From Burkholderiales bacterium (GTDB lineage: Bacteria > Pseudomonadota > Gammaproteobacteria > Burkholderiales > UBA11063), in the NCBI GenBank assembly GCA_019748155.1, contig JAIEPY010000022.1, forward strand, positions 1 to 64,000: a stretch of DNA of 64,000 bases, written 5' to 3'. A model generated the notes under the pieces. The model searched no databases. It saw only the letters and a program-made list of their open reading frames with translations, and was not told the origin of the DNA. How positions within the stretch are numbered: the first letter of the stretch is position 1; every line of letters begins with the position of its first letter. Both the position numbers and the translations under genes were made by a program. Of the stretch, positions 8,111-17,153 are shown one piece after another.

Positions 8111-10045
8111 ATGAAGCTTAAAAAGATTACTTCGGTATTGGCGGTTTCATCCGCATTAATGTTGAATGTATGTGGCGGTGGCGGAGCTGCTGGGCCAACT
8201 CAGAATGCTGGGTATGGTGATGTGCTGTCAATTTCACAGCAAAATCTTGGTGTTTATGCCAGGGTGCAGGTCTTATATCCAGTAATGTTGCAAACAGGGA
8301 AGTTTGGTGCTATCAAAGGGGCTTCATTTAGTGTTGAATCTGCTTTTGAGTCAGCAAACATAATAAATAGCGCAAGGACTTTTAATTTTAATCCTGTGGC
8401 ACCAATTACTACTAAACCTAATTATTTTAAAGCTGAGTCAGTTTCTGCATATGCAGTTGAATATAAAACACCTGGACAGAATTCAGAGACTAATCCAGCA
8501 CAAATTGTGCGCACGGCTTCTGGTTTAATTATTGTACCTAATGGAGTTGCGCCACGTGGTGTAGTGGTCTATTTTCATCCAACAGTATCGGCAAAAAATC
8601 AGGTTCCCTCGTGTCTTTCTTCACTGGGTGCTGGAAATGTATCAAGCAATCAGCCAGCATATTGTACCGCTAATGCAGCGGGCAACCCTTTTGGTTCGGG
8701 TTTGTTTGCTACTTTATCTGCATTGTATGCGGCACGTGGTTATGTAGTTATTGCACCTGATTATGTCGGATTAGGAGTTGATTATAATAACGTTCATCCT
8801 TTTGTCGTTTATCCTGAAAATAATGTAATGAGTGCGTTTAATATGTTCCCAGCTTTGCGCCAAATCTTGGAGTCAGCCCCCTTCAATGTCGACAGTAAAA
8901 CAAGGCTTCCTTTATTTCTTACTGGTTATTCTGAAGGTGCTGGCTATGCGGTCAAGGCTTCACAAATGGCGCAAACAACCGCTGCTGGTGCACTTTCTGC
9001 CGCTAATTTGCAACTTAAAATGACCTCTCCTCAAGAAGGTGCATACTCATTGACAGATCAAATGAGTTTTGCCTTTGAGGATGGTAATGATGGATTTATA
9101 AATTGCGCTAATAATCTTAGTTATAATTGTGGTAATGTTGATATGATGAAACCAGATCAATCATCCGTTACCAATGAAGTTTCAGCGATGAATAATTGGA
9201 ATATAGTTACATCAGCAGTAGCTGCACAATATAAGCCGTTATTAACCAGTAATGTACTGACTGCGGCGATGTACTATCATTTTCATAATTTAGATGGTGC
9301 ATATGACATGGCGATGAATCATCAATTTTGGGCAAATATCTCGGTGCCGGATGTCGGTATTTTGAGCTTATATCAACTATTTTCTAGCCCTTATTATGTA
9401 GAAAATCAAATTGCTGGCTCTATATTCATAAATACTACAAAAATTGATGGTTATGACCCAGAAATTAGCCCAAATATCACGCTATTTACACCACAGGGTA
9501 ATTTGCCAATTCAGCTCCCTCCTAATCACTGGGGAACTGACAATGCTGGTACCAAATTTATAAATGCAGCGGTTGCTAGAGATCCGCAATTTGTTTCAAT
9601 ATTAGCAAGTGGTTCAACCTATAACTGGCACACTAACTCACCGATTAACTTTATTCATATGAATTATGATTCTGCAGTGACCATACTTAATTCATATCAA
9701 GCGTATTCATGTATGAGATATGGGGTAAGTTTTCCTGGTAGTGGCAATTTAGTTGCATCTTCTGCACCTTGTACCACCTCTGCTAGTGGGGCTTTGATTG
9801 AATCAACAATTATTCCGAATTACCAAATGACGAATAATGCAATTCAGCTCACACCAATGGCTACAACTACTACAGTAAATCCATTAGCGATTAATAAATT
9901 TTGGACAGATTCATCACTGAATAGTTCATTTGGCAAACCATTTGATCATTCTGATATGATGGTGCAGGGCAATATTGCGGCACTATGTACTTTTGAGAAT
10001 TCATTGAAAGATGGTTCAAACTCAGGTATATGCCCAGAGTTATAA
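8111..10045 (+). CDS. Exported alpha/beta hydrolase (lipase/esterase-like)
   Basis: This 644-residue protein starts with a signal sequence ending in LNVCGGGG, a possible but non-canonical lipobox, so it may be a lipoprotein. An alpha/beta-hydrolase fold follows: an oxyanion-side strand RGVVVYFHP, then YAARGYVVIAPDYVGLG, then the nucleophile elbow GYSEGAG. FIHMNYDSAV and FDHSDM near the C-terminus are the probable acid and histidine. It resembles secretory lipases and prolyl-peptidase-like esterases; the substrate is unknown. GGGG lies upstream of ATG 8111. It is monocistronic, ending at a strong hairpin. Confidence 0.65.
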   Translation: MKLKKITSVLAVSSALMLNVCGGGGAAGPTQNAGYGDVLSISQQNLGVYARVQVLYPVMLQTGKFGAIKGASFSVESAFESANIINSARTFNFNPVAPITTKPNYFKAESVSAYAVEYKTPGQNSETNPAQIVRTASGLIIVPNGVAPRGVVVYFHPTVSAKNQVPSCLSSLGAGNVSSNQPAYCTANAAGNPFGSGLFATLSALYAARGYVVIAPDYVGLGVDYNNVHPFVVYPENNVMSAFNMFPALRQILESAPFNVDSKTRLPLFLTGYSEGAGYAVKASQMAQTTAAGALSAANLQLKMTSPQEGAYSLTDQMSFAFEDGNDGFINCANNLSYNCGNVDMMKPDQSSVTNEVSAMNNWNIVTSAVAAQYKPLLTSNVLTAAMYYHFHNLDGAYDMAMNHQFWANISVPDVGILSLYQLFSSPYYVENQIAGSIFINTTKIDGYDPEISPNITLFTPQGNLPIQLPPNHWGTDNAGTKFINAAVARDPQFVSILASGSTYNWHTNSPINFIHMNYDSAVTILNSYQAYSCMRYGVSFPGSGNLVASSAPCTTSASGALIESTIIPNYQMTNNAIQLTPMATTTTVNPLAINKFWTDSSLNSSFGKPFDHSDMMVQGNIAALCTFENSLKDGSNSGICPEL

Positions 10046-10069
10046 AATCTGCAATTTACTTTGCAAATT

Positions 10070-10095
10070 CAAAGCCTCCAGAAATGGAGGCTTTG
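10070..10095. terminator. Perfect 11-bp hairpin with GAAA tetraloop
   Basis: CAAAGCCTCCA (10070-10080) pairs perfectly with TGGAGGCTTTG (10085-10095) around a GAAA loop on the plus strand, a GNRA tetraloop. It lies between two convergent genes. The plus side lacks a T run (GGGATG follows). The minus side is followed by AATTTGC, so termination may be weak. Confidence 0.6.
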
Positions 10096-10131
10096 GGATG
10101 ACTTAGACATAAAAATAAATTATGGTTTCAA

Positions 10132-10533
10132 TTAAAAATTCCAGCCCCAGTTTGGTGTGGTAAGTTTATCTGGATTGTTGTTAGTATCATATTGCTGATT
10201 CGGCGTTAAAGTATAATCTGGCAAACCTCCACTAGGGTTATCAACGGTAATCTTATTTACCGCACCACCAGGACCACGTTGCTCAGTAATTCGTTTGAAT
10301 CTAGTTGCTTGCGACTCATTTGCCATGGCTGCAGCACTCTCACTAATTATTGGACGTGCAGCATTACCTGGTTGGGGCAGCATAATTGGCGCACTGTTGT
10401 TTAGATTTTTAGGTGGCAAAGGAATAGTCTCTGGAGCTTGCTTACCACCAAAAACGGAACATCCACCAATAACAAGTAGCGATGTAGTTAGGGCTAGCAA
10501 TTTAGCTACAAGAGAGTGTTTATTATTTTGCAT
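10132..10533 (-). CDS. Small lipoprotein, possibly DUF2782-like
   Basis: This 133-residue protein has a clear lipoprotein signal: basic start, hydrophobic LLALTTSLLVIGG and the lipobox Cys in IGGCS (about residue 23). The mature part is proline- and asparagine-rich and ends NPSGGLPDYTL...TTPNWGWNF, reminiscent of DUF2782 proteins of betaproteobacteria, a weak match. I took ATG 10533, which has AAGGA just upstream, over longer starts that overlap zwf. It is 10 nt after zwf, so probably co-transcribed. Function unknown. Confidence 0.65.
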   Translation of the reverse strand: MQNNKHSLVAKLLALTTSLLVIGGCSVFGGKQAPETIPLPPKNLNNSAPIMLPQPGNAARPIISESAAAMANESQATRFKRITEQRGPGGAVNKITVDNPSGGLPDYTLTPNQQYDTNNNPDKLTTPNWGWNF

Positions 10534-10543
10534 CTTTCTGTCC

Positions 10544-11998
10544 TTATGCAATTTCTTCATGCCAATACAAGCCATCACGCGCCAATAAAGCAGATGAGCT
10601 AGCTGGTCCCCAGGTTCCTGCCGGATACTGTTTAGGTGCAACTTTTAGTTCTTTCCAGGTTTCCAAGATTGGCTCAACCCACTTCCAAGCCGCGATTTGC
10701 TCATCACGGCGAACAAATAAGCTTAGATTACCACGGATAATATCCAATAATAAGCGCTCATAACCATCCGTACGACGGGCGTGGAACATTTCATTAAAAT
10801 CTAAATCTAAGTAAACTGGTTGCAAGCGGTTGGTGTCCCCTGGTTGTTTAGCAAGGAAAAATAGTTTTACTGTCTCTTCTGGCTGGATTCTAATAATCAG
10901 GCGATTAGCAAAAGTTCCTCCACTGGTTGGAAATATTTTACACGGAATATCTTTAAACTGAATTACGATTTCAGCAACTTTTTCCTGCATTCGTTTACCA
11001 GTACGCAGGTAAAATGGAACGCCAGCCCAGCGCCAATTTTGGATTTCAGCTTTTAATGCAACAAATGTCTCAGTGATACTGTTTGGTGCAACTTTATCTT
11101 CTTCAAGATAACCTTTTACGGATTGTCCGGATACTGCACCAGCTTTGTATTGACCTTTAATTACATTTTTTAATACATCATCTTCTGATAATGGTTTCAA
11201 GGAACGTAAAACCTTAAGTTTTTCATCCCGAATAACATCTGCATCTAAGGAAGAGGGTGGCTCCATTGCTACGATACATAACATTTGTAATAAGTGGTTT
11301 TGTAGCATGTCACGCAAAGCCCCTGTGTGCTCATAGAAGTCGCCACGTGAACCAACACCGATATCTTCTGAAACAGTAATTTGAACACTATTAACCCATT
11401 GACGGCGCCATAAGGCTTCAAATAATGTATTGCCAAAGCGAACTGCCATTAAGTTTTGTACTGATTCTTTACCAAGGAAATGATCAATACGGTAAATTTG
11501 ATCTTCTTTAAAGTATTGTGCCACATAGTCATTAATATCATTAGATGATGCCAAATCATTACCTAATGGCTTTTCTAAAACTACTCGGGAGCGTTCATGA
11601 TTAAGCCCAGATTTGGCTAGGTTAAAACTAATCGTTTTGAACAACTCCGGCGCAGTTGATAGATAGTAAATATTAGTTTTGCTTTGGTCTAGCAATGCTC
11701 CTAACTTATTATAAGCAGCTTCGTCGTTTACATCTAACTGAACATAGTTTATTAGTTTACTAAACTCACTCCAATGGTGTGGGTCTATTTTATTTTTTGC
11801 ATCCATTGCGTATTTATATGCTGAGCTAATATAATCTTCTGATGAGATATCTCCGCGTCCTAAGCAAAATAAGCGCGAGCTAGATTCAATATTACCATCA
11901 ATAAATGCATTGTATAATGCTGGCAATAATTTTCTTTTTACTAAGTCACCAGTACCGCCAAACAATACCATATCAAAACATTCAAGCTTATTTACCAT
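10544..11998 (-). CDS. zwf: Glucose-6-phosphate 1-dehydrogenase
   Basis: This 484-residue enzyme oxidises glucose-6-phosphate to 6-phosphogluconolactone with NAD(P)+, feeding the pentose phosphate and Entner-Doudoroff pathways. The N-terminal coenzyme motif FGGTGDLVKRKLLPAL is intact, as is the active-site signature RIDHFLGKE (about residue 170). Length is normal. GAGG precedes ATG 11998. No pgl or edd partner is adjacent. It is divergent from the GlcNAc PTS genes, which import an amino sugar that also enters sugar-phosphate metabolism. Confidence 0.96.
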   Translation of the reverse strand: MVNKLECFDMVLFGGTGDLVKRKLLPALYNAFIDGNIESSSRLFCLGRGDISSEDYISSAYKYAMDAKNKIDPHHWSEFSKLINYVQLDVNDEAAYNKLGALLDQSKTNIYYLSTAPELFKTISFNLAKSGLNHERSRVVLEKPLGNDLASSNDINDYVAQYFKEDQIYRIDHFLGKESVQNLMAVRFGNTLFEALWRRQWVNSVQITVSEDIGVGSRGDFYEHTGALRDMLQNHLLQMLCIVAMEPPSSLDADVIRDEKLKVLRSLKPLSEDDVLKNVIKGQYKAGAVSGQSVKGYLEEDKVAPNSITETFVALKAEIQNWRWAGVPFYLRTGKRMQEKVAEIVIQFKDIPCKIFPTSGGTFANRLIIRIQPEETVKLFFLAKQPGDTNRLQPVYLDLDFNEMFHARRTDGYERLLLDIIRGNLSLFVRRDEQIAAWKWVEPILETWKELKVAPKQYPAGTWGPASSSALLARDGLYWHEEIA

Positions 11999-12185
11999 CG
12001 TTAAACCTCATTTAAATAAATGCTACAATTGTTGACGATATTATAGTCGATATCAGCATATTCAGTGATAGAATCTTGATGATTGTTGTGGAATGATTAG
12101 ATTGCTGCAGCGCACCTAATATTTTATGGTGATTATGTTAAAATTCACACCCATTCAATGTTTATAAAAAGGTAAGGGTGTTGTT

Positions 12186-14702
12186 ATGAGTTTTCAGCAA
12201 GTTAAGTTATTTCCTCCTCTAAAAGGTGTTTTTGTTGATTTAGCAAAAGTTCCAGACCCCGTTTTTGCTGAAAAAATGGTTGGGGATGGTTTTGCGATTG
12301 ATCCACTGGACAATGTCTTGCACTCACCCATTGATGGTAAAATAAAATCTGTTCATCGTGCCAAACATGCTATAACAATCGAATCTAATTTAGGTTTTGA
12401 TATATTGATTCATGTTGGGCTGGAAACTGTATCTCTGGCTGGAGAAGGTTTTAATGTTAAGGTGAAAGAAGGCGATGTTGTCAAAGTTGGAGATGTACTT
12501 AGTGAGTTTGATATAGGCTATGTTGCTGAAAGAGTAGTAGCTTTAATAACACCTGTTTTAGTTATGGATATAGAAGAAAAAGAATTAAGTATTGAGATTT
12601 TACCTCACGGAACTCTTGTTGATTTAGAGCAAGCAATTATGATTATTAGCTGTGGACAAGTTACAACAATTAGCCAGGTTGATACCCCCAAAAACTCATT
12701 AGAGTCAGACTTAATTACAGTTCCCAATACCCATGGTATTCACGCACGCCCAGCGGCACAATTGAATGCAATTGCCCGTAAATACCCAAATCATGAAATC
12801 GTAATGCTAAAAGGTGAACAATCAGGCAATGTTAAAAGCGTAGTTTCCTTACTAAGCCTATCGGTGCAATATCAAGACCAAATAAAAATTTTGGTAAAAG
12901 GCGATGGTGCACAAGCAATTATTGATGAAATTAAGGCTGCACTATTAGAGATGCACGACGATGAAAGTGAAAATCCTAATGCTAATCCAACTGCTGGCGA
13001 AGAAGATAGTAAAGTTGAAAATGGCAAATATCATGGAGTAGTTGCATCAACCGGGATGGCAGTAGCAAAACTTGTGCAACAAACTGGGGTTCAGTTTAAA
13101 TATGAGCGCTTTGCCGCTGATTCTGAAGCTGAGCTAGCTAAGCTGGATAGCACCACAAAACTGTTAATTAGAGAGCTGGAAACGGAGATTAAAGCATTGA
13201 CAGAGTTTGATGTAGCACATAAAAATATCTTAAGTGCACATCTTATGATTTTAACTGATCCGGAATTGACCGCAAACTCCAAAAATTTAATTATGCGTGG
13301 ACAATCAGCACCATTTGCTTGGGATAAAGCTACTAATGAGTCGTGTAAAGCTTTAGCGGCAACCGGAAATGCATTATTAATTGAGCGACAAAGTGATTTA
13401 TTGGATGTTAGAGATCGGGTGTTAACCGGACTTTGTGGTAATGAAAATAAAGTCATTCAAGAATATGCTGAAAATGTTATCTTGGTTGCGGAGGATTATA
13501 CTCCGTCACAAGTTATTGCATTAAGCGATAAAGTTAAAGGCTTAGTTAGTGTGCGCGGTGGGGTAACCTCACATGTGTCAATTTTAGCGCGTACACGTGG
13601 AATTCCTCTTCTAGTAGGAGTAGCCAAAGAAGTATTACAAGAGAACTCTAAAGTGGTTATTTTAGATACATTAACTACCGCAATTTTAAATTCATGCCCA
13701 AGTGAACAAGAGTTAGTAATTGCCAATCAAGCAGTTGCTAAACGTGAAGAAGAATTACGTGTGGCGCAAGAGTCATCTTCTTTAGCGGCAACGACTAGCG
13801 ACGGTGTACAAATTAATTGTTTGGCAAATATTGGAAATATCAATGAAGCTAAGATTGCTGCAGCTAATGGTGGAGAAGGTGTTGGCCTATTCCGGACTGA
13901 ATTTATGTTCCTAGAAAGCAAAGAAGCTCCTAGTGAAGAAACGCAGTTTAAAGAGTATTCTGAGATTAATCAGGTTCTTGGTGGTAAGAGTTTTGTTATC
14001 CGCACATTAGATGCTGGTGGTGATAAAAAAATTCCGTATATTACGCAAGTTCATGAAGAAAATCCAATGCTTGGTGTGCGTGGTGTCCGCTTATGCTTAG
14101 CTAATCGCGAGCTATTTAAAACTCAACTACGGGCAATTTTGCGTACCAAAGCTGAAAATATTAAGGTTATGATTCCCATGATCTCTAAACTAAGCGAATA
14201 CCGTGCAGTTAAGCAAATTTTTGAAGAGTTAAAAACGGAGTTGAATGTAACAACTGATATTCAATTAGGAATTATGGTTGAAGTTCCATCTGTAGCATTT
14301 ATGAGTGAAGCATTTGCCAAGGAAGTTGATTTTATGTCAATCGGTACCAATGATTTAACTCAATATGTGATGGCTGTGGATCGTGAACATACTGAATTAG
14401 CTAAAGAAGTTGACCACCTGCATCCTGCGGTATTGGCCGCAATTGCGGCAACTGCGCGTGGAGCTCATAAGCACGATACAAGTTTGTCGGTATGTGGTTT
14501 AATGGCATCTGAAAAATTGGCTATTCCAGTATTAATTGGTCTAGGGATTAAAAATCTCTCGATGACAGTTAGTGCTATTCCCGAAAATAAAGCGTTTATT
14601 AGAACTTTGAATTTTGTTAAATGTAAAGAAATTGCGTATCATTGTCTTGGGTTGCCAACAGCAATTGAAGTGCGTGAGTATTTAAAAAATCAATTTAATT
14701 AA
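12186..14702 (+). CDS. nagF: PTS multiphosphoryl transfer protein EIIA-HPr-EI
   Basis: This 838-residue three-domain fusion carries phosphate from PEP to the N-acetylglucosamine permease. EIIA(Glc-type) spans about 1-150 with His61 and His76, the latter in ILIHVGLE, spaced 15 apart as in EIIA-Glc. HPr spans about 173-255 with the phosphorylated His186 in GIHARPA. Enzyme I spans about 280-838 with active His463 in GGVTSHVS and the PEP-binding Cys in SVCGLMAS. This architecture is that of NagF of Pseudomonas and relatives, and the next gene encodes the matching NagE permease. AGGG precedes ATG 12186. Confidence 0.92.
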   Translation: MSFQQVKLFPPLKGVFVDLAKVPDPVFAEKMVGDGFAIDPLDNVLHSPIDGKIKSVHRAKHAITIESNLGFDILIHVGLETVSLAGEGFNVKVKEGDVVKVGDVLSEFDIGYVAERVVALITPVLVMDIEEKELSIEILPHGTLVDLEQAIMIISCGQVTTISQVDTPKNSLESDLITVPNTHGIHARPAAQLNAIARKYPNHEIVMLKGEQSGNVKSVVSLLSLSVQYQDQIKILVKGDGAQAIIDEIKAALLEMHDDESENPNANPTAGEEDSKVENGKYHGVVASTGMAVAKLVQQTGVQFKYERFAADSEAELAKLDSTTKLLIRELETEIKALTEFDVAHKNILSAHLMILTDPELTANSKNLIMRGQSAPFAWDKATNESCKALAATGNALLIERQSDLLDVRDRVLTGLCGNENKVIQEYAENVILVAEDYTPSQVIALSDKVKGLVSVRGGVTSHVSILARTRGIPLLVGVAKEVLQENSKVVILDTLTTAILNSCPSEQELVIANQAVAKREEELRVAQESSSLAATTSDGVQINCLANIGNINEAKIAAANGGEGVGLFRTEFMFLESKEAPSEETQFKEYSEINQVLGGKSFVIRTLDAGGDKKIPYITQVHEENPMLGVRGVRLCLANRELFKTQLRAILRTKAENIKVMIPMISKLSEYRAVKQIFEELKTELNVTTDIQLGIMVEVPSVAFMSEAFAKEVDFMSIGTNDLTQYVMAVDREHTELAKEVDHLHPAVLAAIAATARGAHKHDTSLSVCGLMASEKLAIPVLIGLGIKNLSMTVSAIPENKAFIRTLNFVKCKEIAYHCLGLPTAIEVREYLKNQFN

Positions 14703-14725
14703 TTGTTAAAATTTTAGAAAGTAAT

Positions 14726-16447
14726 ATGATGGCTTTTAAATTTTCTTCAATTCAGGCTCTTGGTCGGGCTTTAATGCTTCCAATAGCGATGTTACCGGTT
14801 GCTGGGTTATTGCTACGTTTTGGGCAACCTGACTTACTTAATATTGCGGCAATTGCTGATGCTGGTAATGCCATTTTTGCCAATCTTCCATTGCTTTTTG
14901 CGATTGGGGTAGCAGTAGGTTTTGCCAAAGATAATAACGGTTCGGCTGGGCTGGCTGGTGCGGTTGGTTATCTGATTTTAGTGGCAATGCTTAAAACGAT
15001 TAATAAAGATATTGACACGGGTGTATTAGGTGGCATCTTAACTGGTAGTATTGCCGGTTATATGTATAATCGCTATAAAGATATTAAGCTTCCAGAGTTT
15101 TTAGCATTTTTTGGCGGTAAACGCTTTGTACCAATTATCACTGGGGTGAGTGCCGTTTTTTTAGGCGTGATCTTAGGTTATGTGTGGCCTCCGATTCAAT
15201 ACGGATTGCATACATTTAGCTTATGGATGGCAAATTCTAGTGAAGTTGGCTTATTTCTTTATGGCTTATTTAACCGTCTATTATTAGCGACTGGTTTGCA
15301 CCACGTACTAAATAGTTTATTCTGGTTTCAATTGGGTGATTTTACCAATGCAGAAGGTGTTGTGGTTCATGGTGATATTGCACGCTTTATGGCTGGAGAT
15401 CCAACGGCAGGGCACTTTATGGCTGGGTTCTTCCCAATCATGATGTTTGGCTTACCAGCAATTTGCTTGGCAATGTACACTACTGCATTTAAAGAAAACA
15501 AAAAAGCAGTGGCTGGTTTATTGTTGTCGATGGCATTAACCTCGTTTTTAACAGGTGTTACTGAGCCAATTGAGTACTCTTTTATATTCTTAGCTCCAGT
15601 TCTTTATGGGATTCATGCTGTTTTAACTGGTGTTTCTTTGGCGGTTAGCTATTGGTTACATATCCGCTTAGGATTCTCATTCTCTGCTGGGGCGATTGAC
15701 TATGTACTGTTTTTCAAACTATCACAAAATCCGTTGATGATGTTGGCTATTGGTGCAGCAATGTTTGTTCTTTATTATTCATTAGCTGTGTTTTTTATTA
15801 AGAAATTTAACCTAGCTACTATTGGACGTGAATCAGAAGAAGAAATAACTGCTGCACAATTGGCTGAGACTGCCAGCGATAGCTTGGAAATGCAATACAT
15901 TAATGCATTAGGCGGTGCAGAAAATTTAGTAAATGTTGATGCTTGTACAACGCGTTTACGTTTGAAGGTACGTGACTCAGGAATAATCAATAAGCCAATC
16001 TTAAAAGCATTAGGCGCAAAAGGTTTTGTAACTCCAGCACCTGATTCAGTACAGGTTATTCTAGGTCCACAAGCGGAAATCGTTGCAAGTAGTATACGTG
16101 ATACACTAGCTCTAATTGGTCATTCACAATTAATCAAAACTCCAATTAAGCACACTAGTGCTGAAACTATGGTAAATAACGCAGCTAAATCAAAAGTAGT
16201 TAATGATTTAAGTACTGTAGAAAATATTTTAGCTGCATTAGGTGGTAAAAACAACCTGATTAGCGCTAACCTAGTTGCATTAACTCGTGTTAAAATAGAG
16301 ATTAGAGATACAAGCTTGATTAATCAAGAGCAGTTAAAAGCTTCTGGGGTAATTGGTTTTATCTCAACTGCGGCTAATGTTTGGCAACTCTATTTTGGTA
16401 CTAATGCTAAGAGTATTGCCAGTGGACTCGGCCAACTTATGAAGTAA
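14726..16447 (+). CDS. nagE: PTS N-acetylglucosamine permease EIIC-EIIB-(EIIB)
   Basis: This 573-residue membrane protein has an EIIC transport domain in about residues 1-365, with GLHHVLNSLFWFQ and GVTEPIEYSF typical of the Glc/GlcNAc family. An EIIB domain follows (about 388-465) with phospho-Cys in DACTTRLRL. A second EIIB-like domain (about 495-570) aligns to the first but reads LVALTRVKI where the Cys motif should be, so it cannot be phosphorylated there. Such a duplicated IIB is known in Pseudomonas-type NagE. It starts at the first of two adjacent ATGs, 23 nt after nagF, and depends on nagF for phosphate. Confidence 0.88.
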   Translation: MMAFKFSSIQALGRALMLPIAMLPVAGLLLRFGQPDLLNIAAIADAGNAIFANLPLLFAIGVAVGFAKDNNGSAGLAGAVGYLILVAMLKTINKDIDTGVLGGILTGSIAGYMYNRYKDIKLPEFLAFFGGKRFVPIITGVSAVFLGVILGYVWPPIQYGLHTFSLWMANSSEVGLFLYGLFNRLLLATGLHHVLNSLFWFQLGDFTNAEGVVVHGDIARFMAGDPTAGHFMAGFFPIMMFGLPAICLAMYTTAFKENKKAVAGLLLSMALTSFLTGVTEPIEYSFIFLAPVLYGIHAVLTGVSLAVSYWLHIRLGFSFSAGAIDYVLFFKLSQNPLMMLAIGAAMFVLYYSLAVFFIKKFNLATIGRESEEEITAAQLAETASDSLEMQYINALGGAENLVNVDACTTRLRLKVRDSGIINKPILKALGAKGFVTPAPDSVQVILGPQAEIVASSIRDTLALIGHSQLIKTPIKHTSAETMVNNAAKSKVVNDLSTVENILAALGGKNNLISANLVALTRVKIEIRDTSLINQEQLKASGVIGFISTAANVWQLYFGTNAKSIASGLGQLMK

Positions 16448-16471
16448 AAATAAATAAAATGGAATGTTTTA

Positions 16472-16864
16472 ATGGTAAGTGTACTGATAATTGCGCATTC
16501 AGAAATTGCGAATAGTTTTGCATATTGCTTGGAACATATCATGAATAAGCGGGTGGATAATTTAGTTATTTTACCCATTAAGAAATCAGAAGCTCCGGAT
16601 AGTATCTATCCGCGAGCTGAAGAAATCATAGAACGCCAGTTGCGCAAAGCAGATGGCGTTCTTATTCTTTGTGATATATTTGGTGCTACTCCGAGCAATA
16701 TCGCCAGCAAGTTAATTGAACCTAATCGCGTCGAGTTAATCACTGGTTTAAATTTACCAATGCTGATTCGAGCGATTACTTATTCAAATCAAAGCCTTGA
16801 TGTTTGTGTTAGCAAGGCATTAGACGGTGGAATCTCTGGGATTATCCACTTGAAAGGAGAGTGA
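16472..16864 (+). CDS. PTS EIIA, mannose family, stand-alone
   Basis: This 130-residue protein matches the EIIA domain of the mannose PTS family. The phosphorylated His9 sits in the opening strand LIIAHSEIA, and DIFGATPSN (about 70-78) is the second family motif. No EIIB, EIIC or EIID of the mannose type lies in the window. It precedes ptsH by 4 nt and then ptsI. The same three-gene cluster occurs in Neisseria and other betaproteobacteria, where it acts in regulation rather than sugar uptake. Confidence 0.88.
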   Translation: MVSVLIIAHSEIANSFAYCLEHIMNKRVDNLVILPIKKSEAPDSIYPRAEEIIERQLRKADGVLILCDIFGATPSNIASKLIEPNRVELITGLNLPMLIRAITYSNQSLDVCVSKALDGGISGIIHLKGE

Positions 16865-16868
16865 TTTA

Positions 16869-17138
16869 ATGCTAACTCACGAGTTGGAAATTATAAATAA
16901 ATTAGGCTTACATGCCAGAGCTTCATCGAAATTAGTGCAGGTGGCAAGTTCATTCAATTCAGATATTCATATTGAGCGTAATGGTCGTAAAGCAAATGCT
17001 AAGAGTATTATGTCTTTGATGATGTTAGCTGCTGCTAAAGGTAGTCTTATTACCTTGATTTGTAATGGTGAAGATGAAGAGCAAGCGCAACAAAAAATAA
17101 TTGAGCTATTTGCCGGGCGTTTTGGCGAAGCTGAATAA
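16869..17138 (+). CDS. ptsH: HPr phosphocarrier protein
   Basis: This 89-residue HPr relays phosphate from enzyme I to EIIA proteins. His15 in GLHARASS is the phosphorylation site. Ser46 in KSIMSLM is the position phosphorylated by HPr kinase in organisms that have it; no kinase gene is visible here. The gene is tightly packed, 4 nt after the EIIA gene and 15 nt before ptsI, with GGAGAG at the end of the upstream gene as its ribosome site. Confidence 0.95.
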   Translation: MLTHELEIINKLGLHARASSKLVQVASSFNSDIHIERNGRKANAKSIMSLMMLAAAKGSLITLICNGEDEEQAQQKIIELFAGRFGEAE

Positions 17139-17153
17139 AAGAAAAGGCATATC

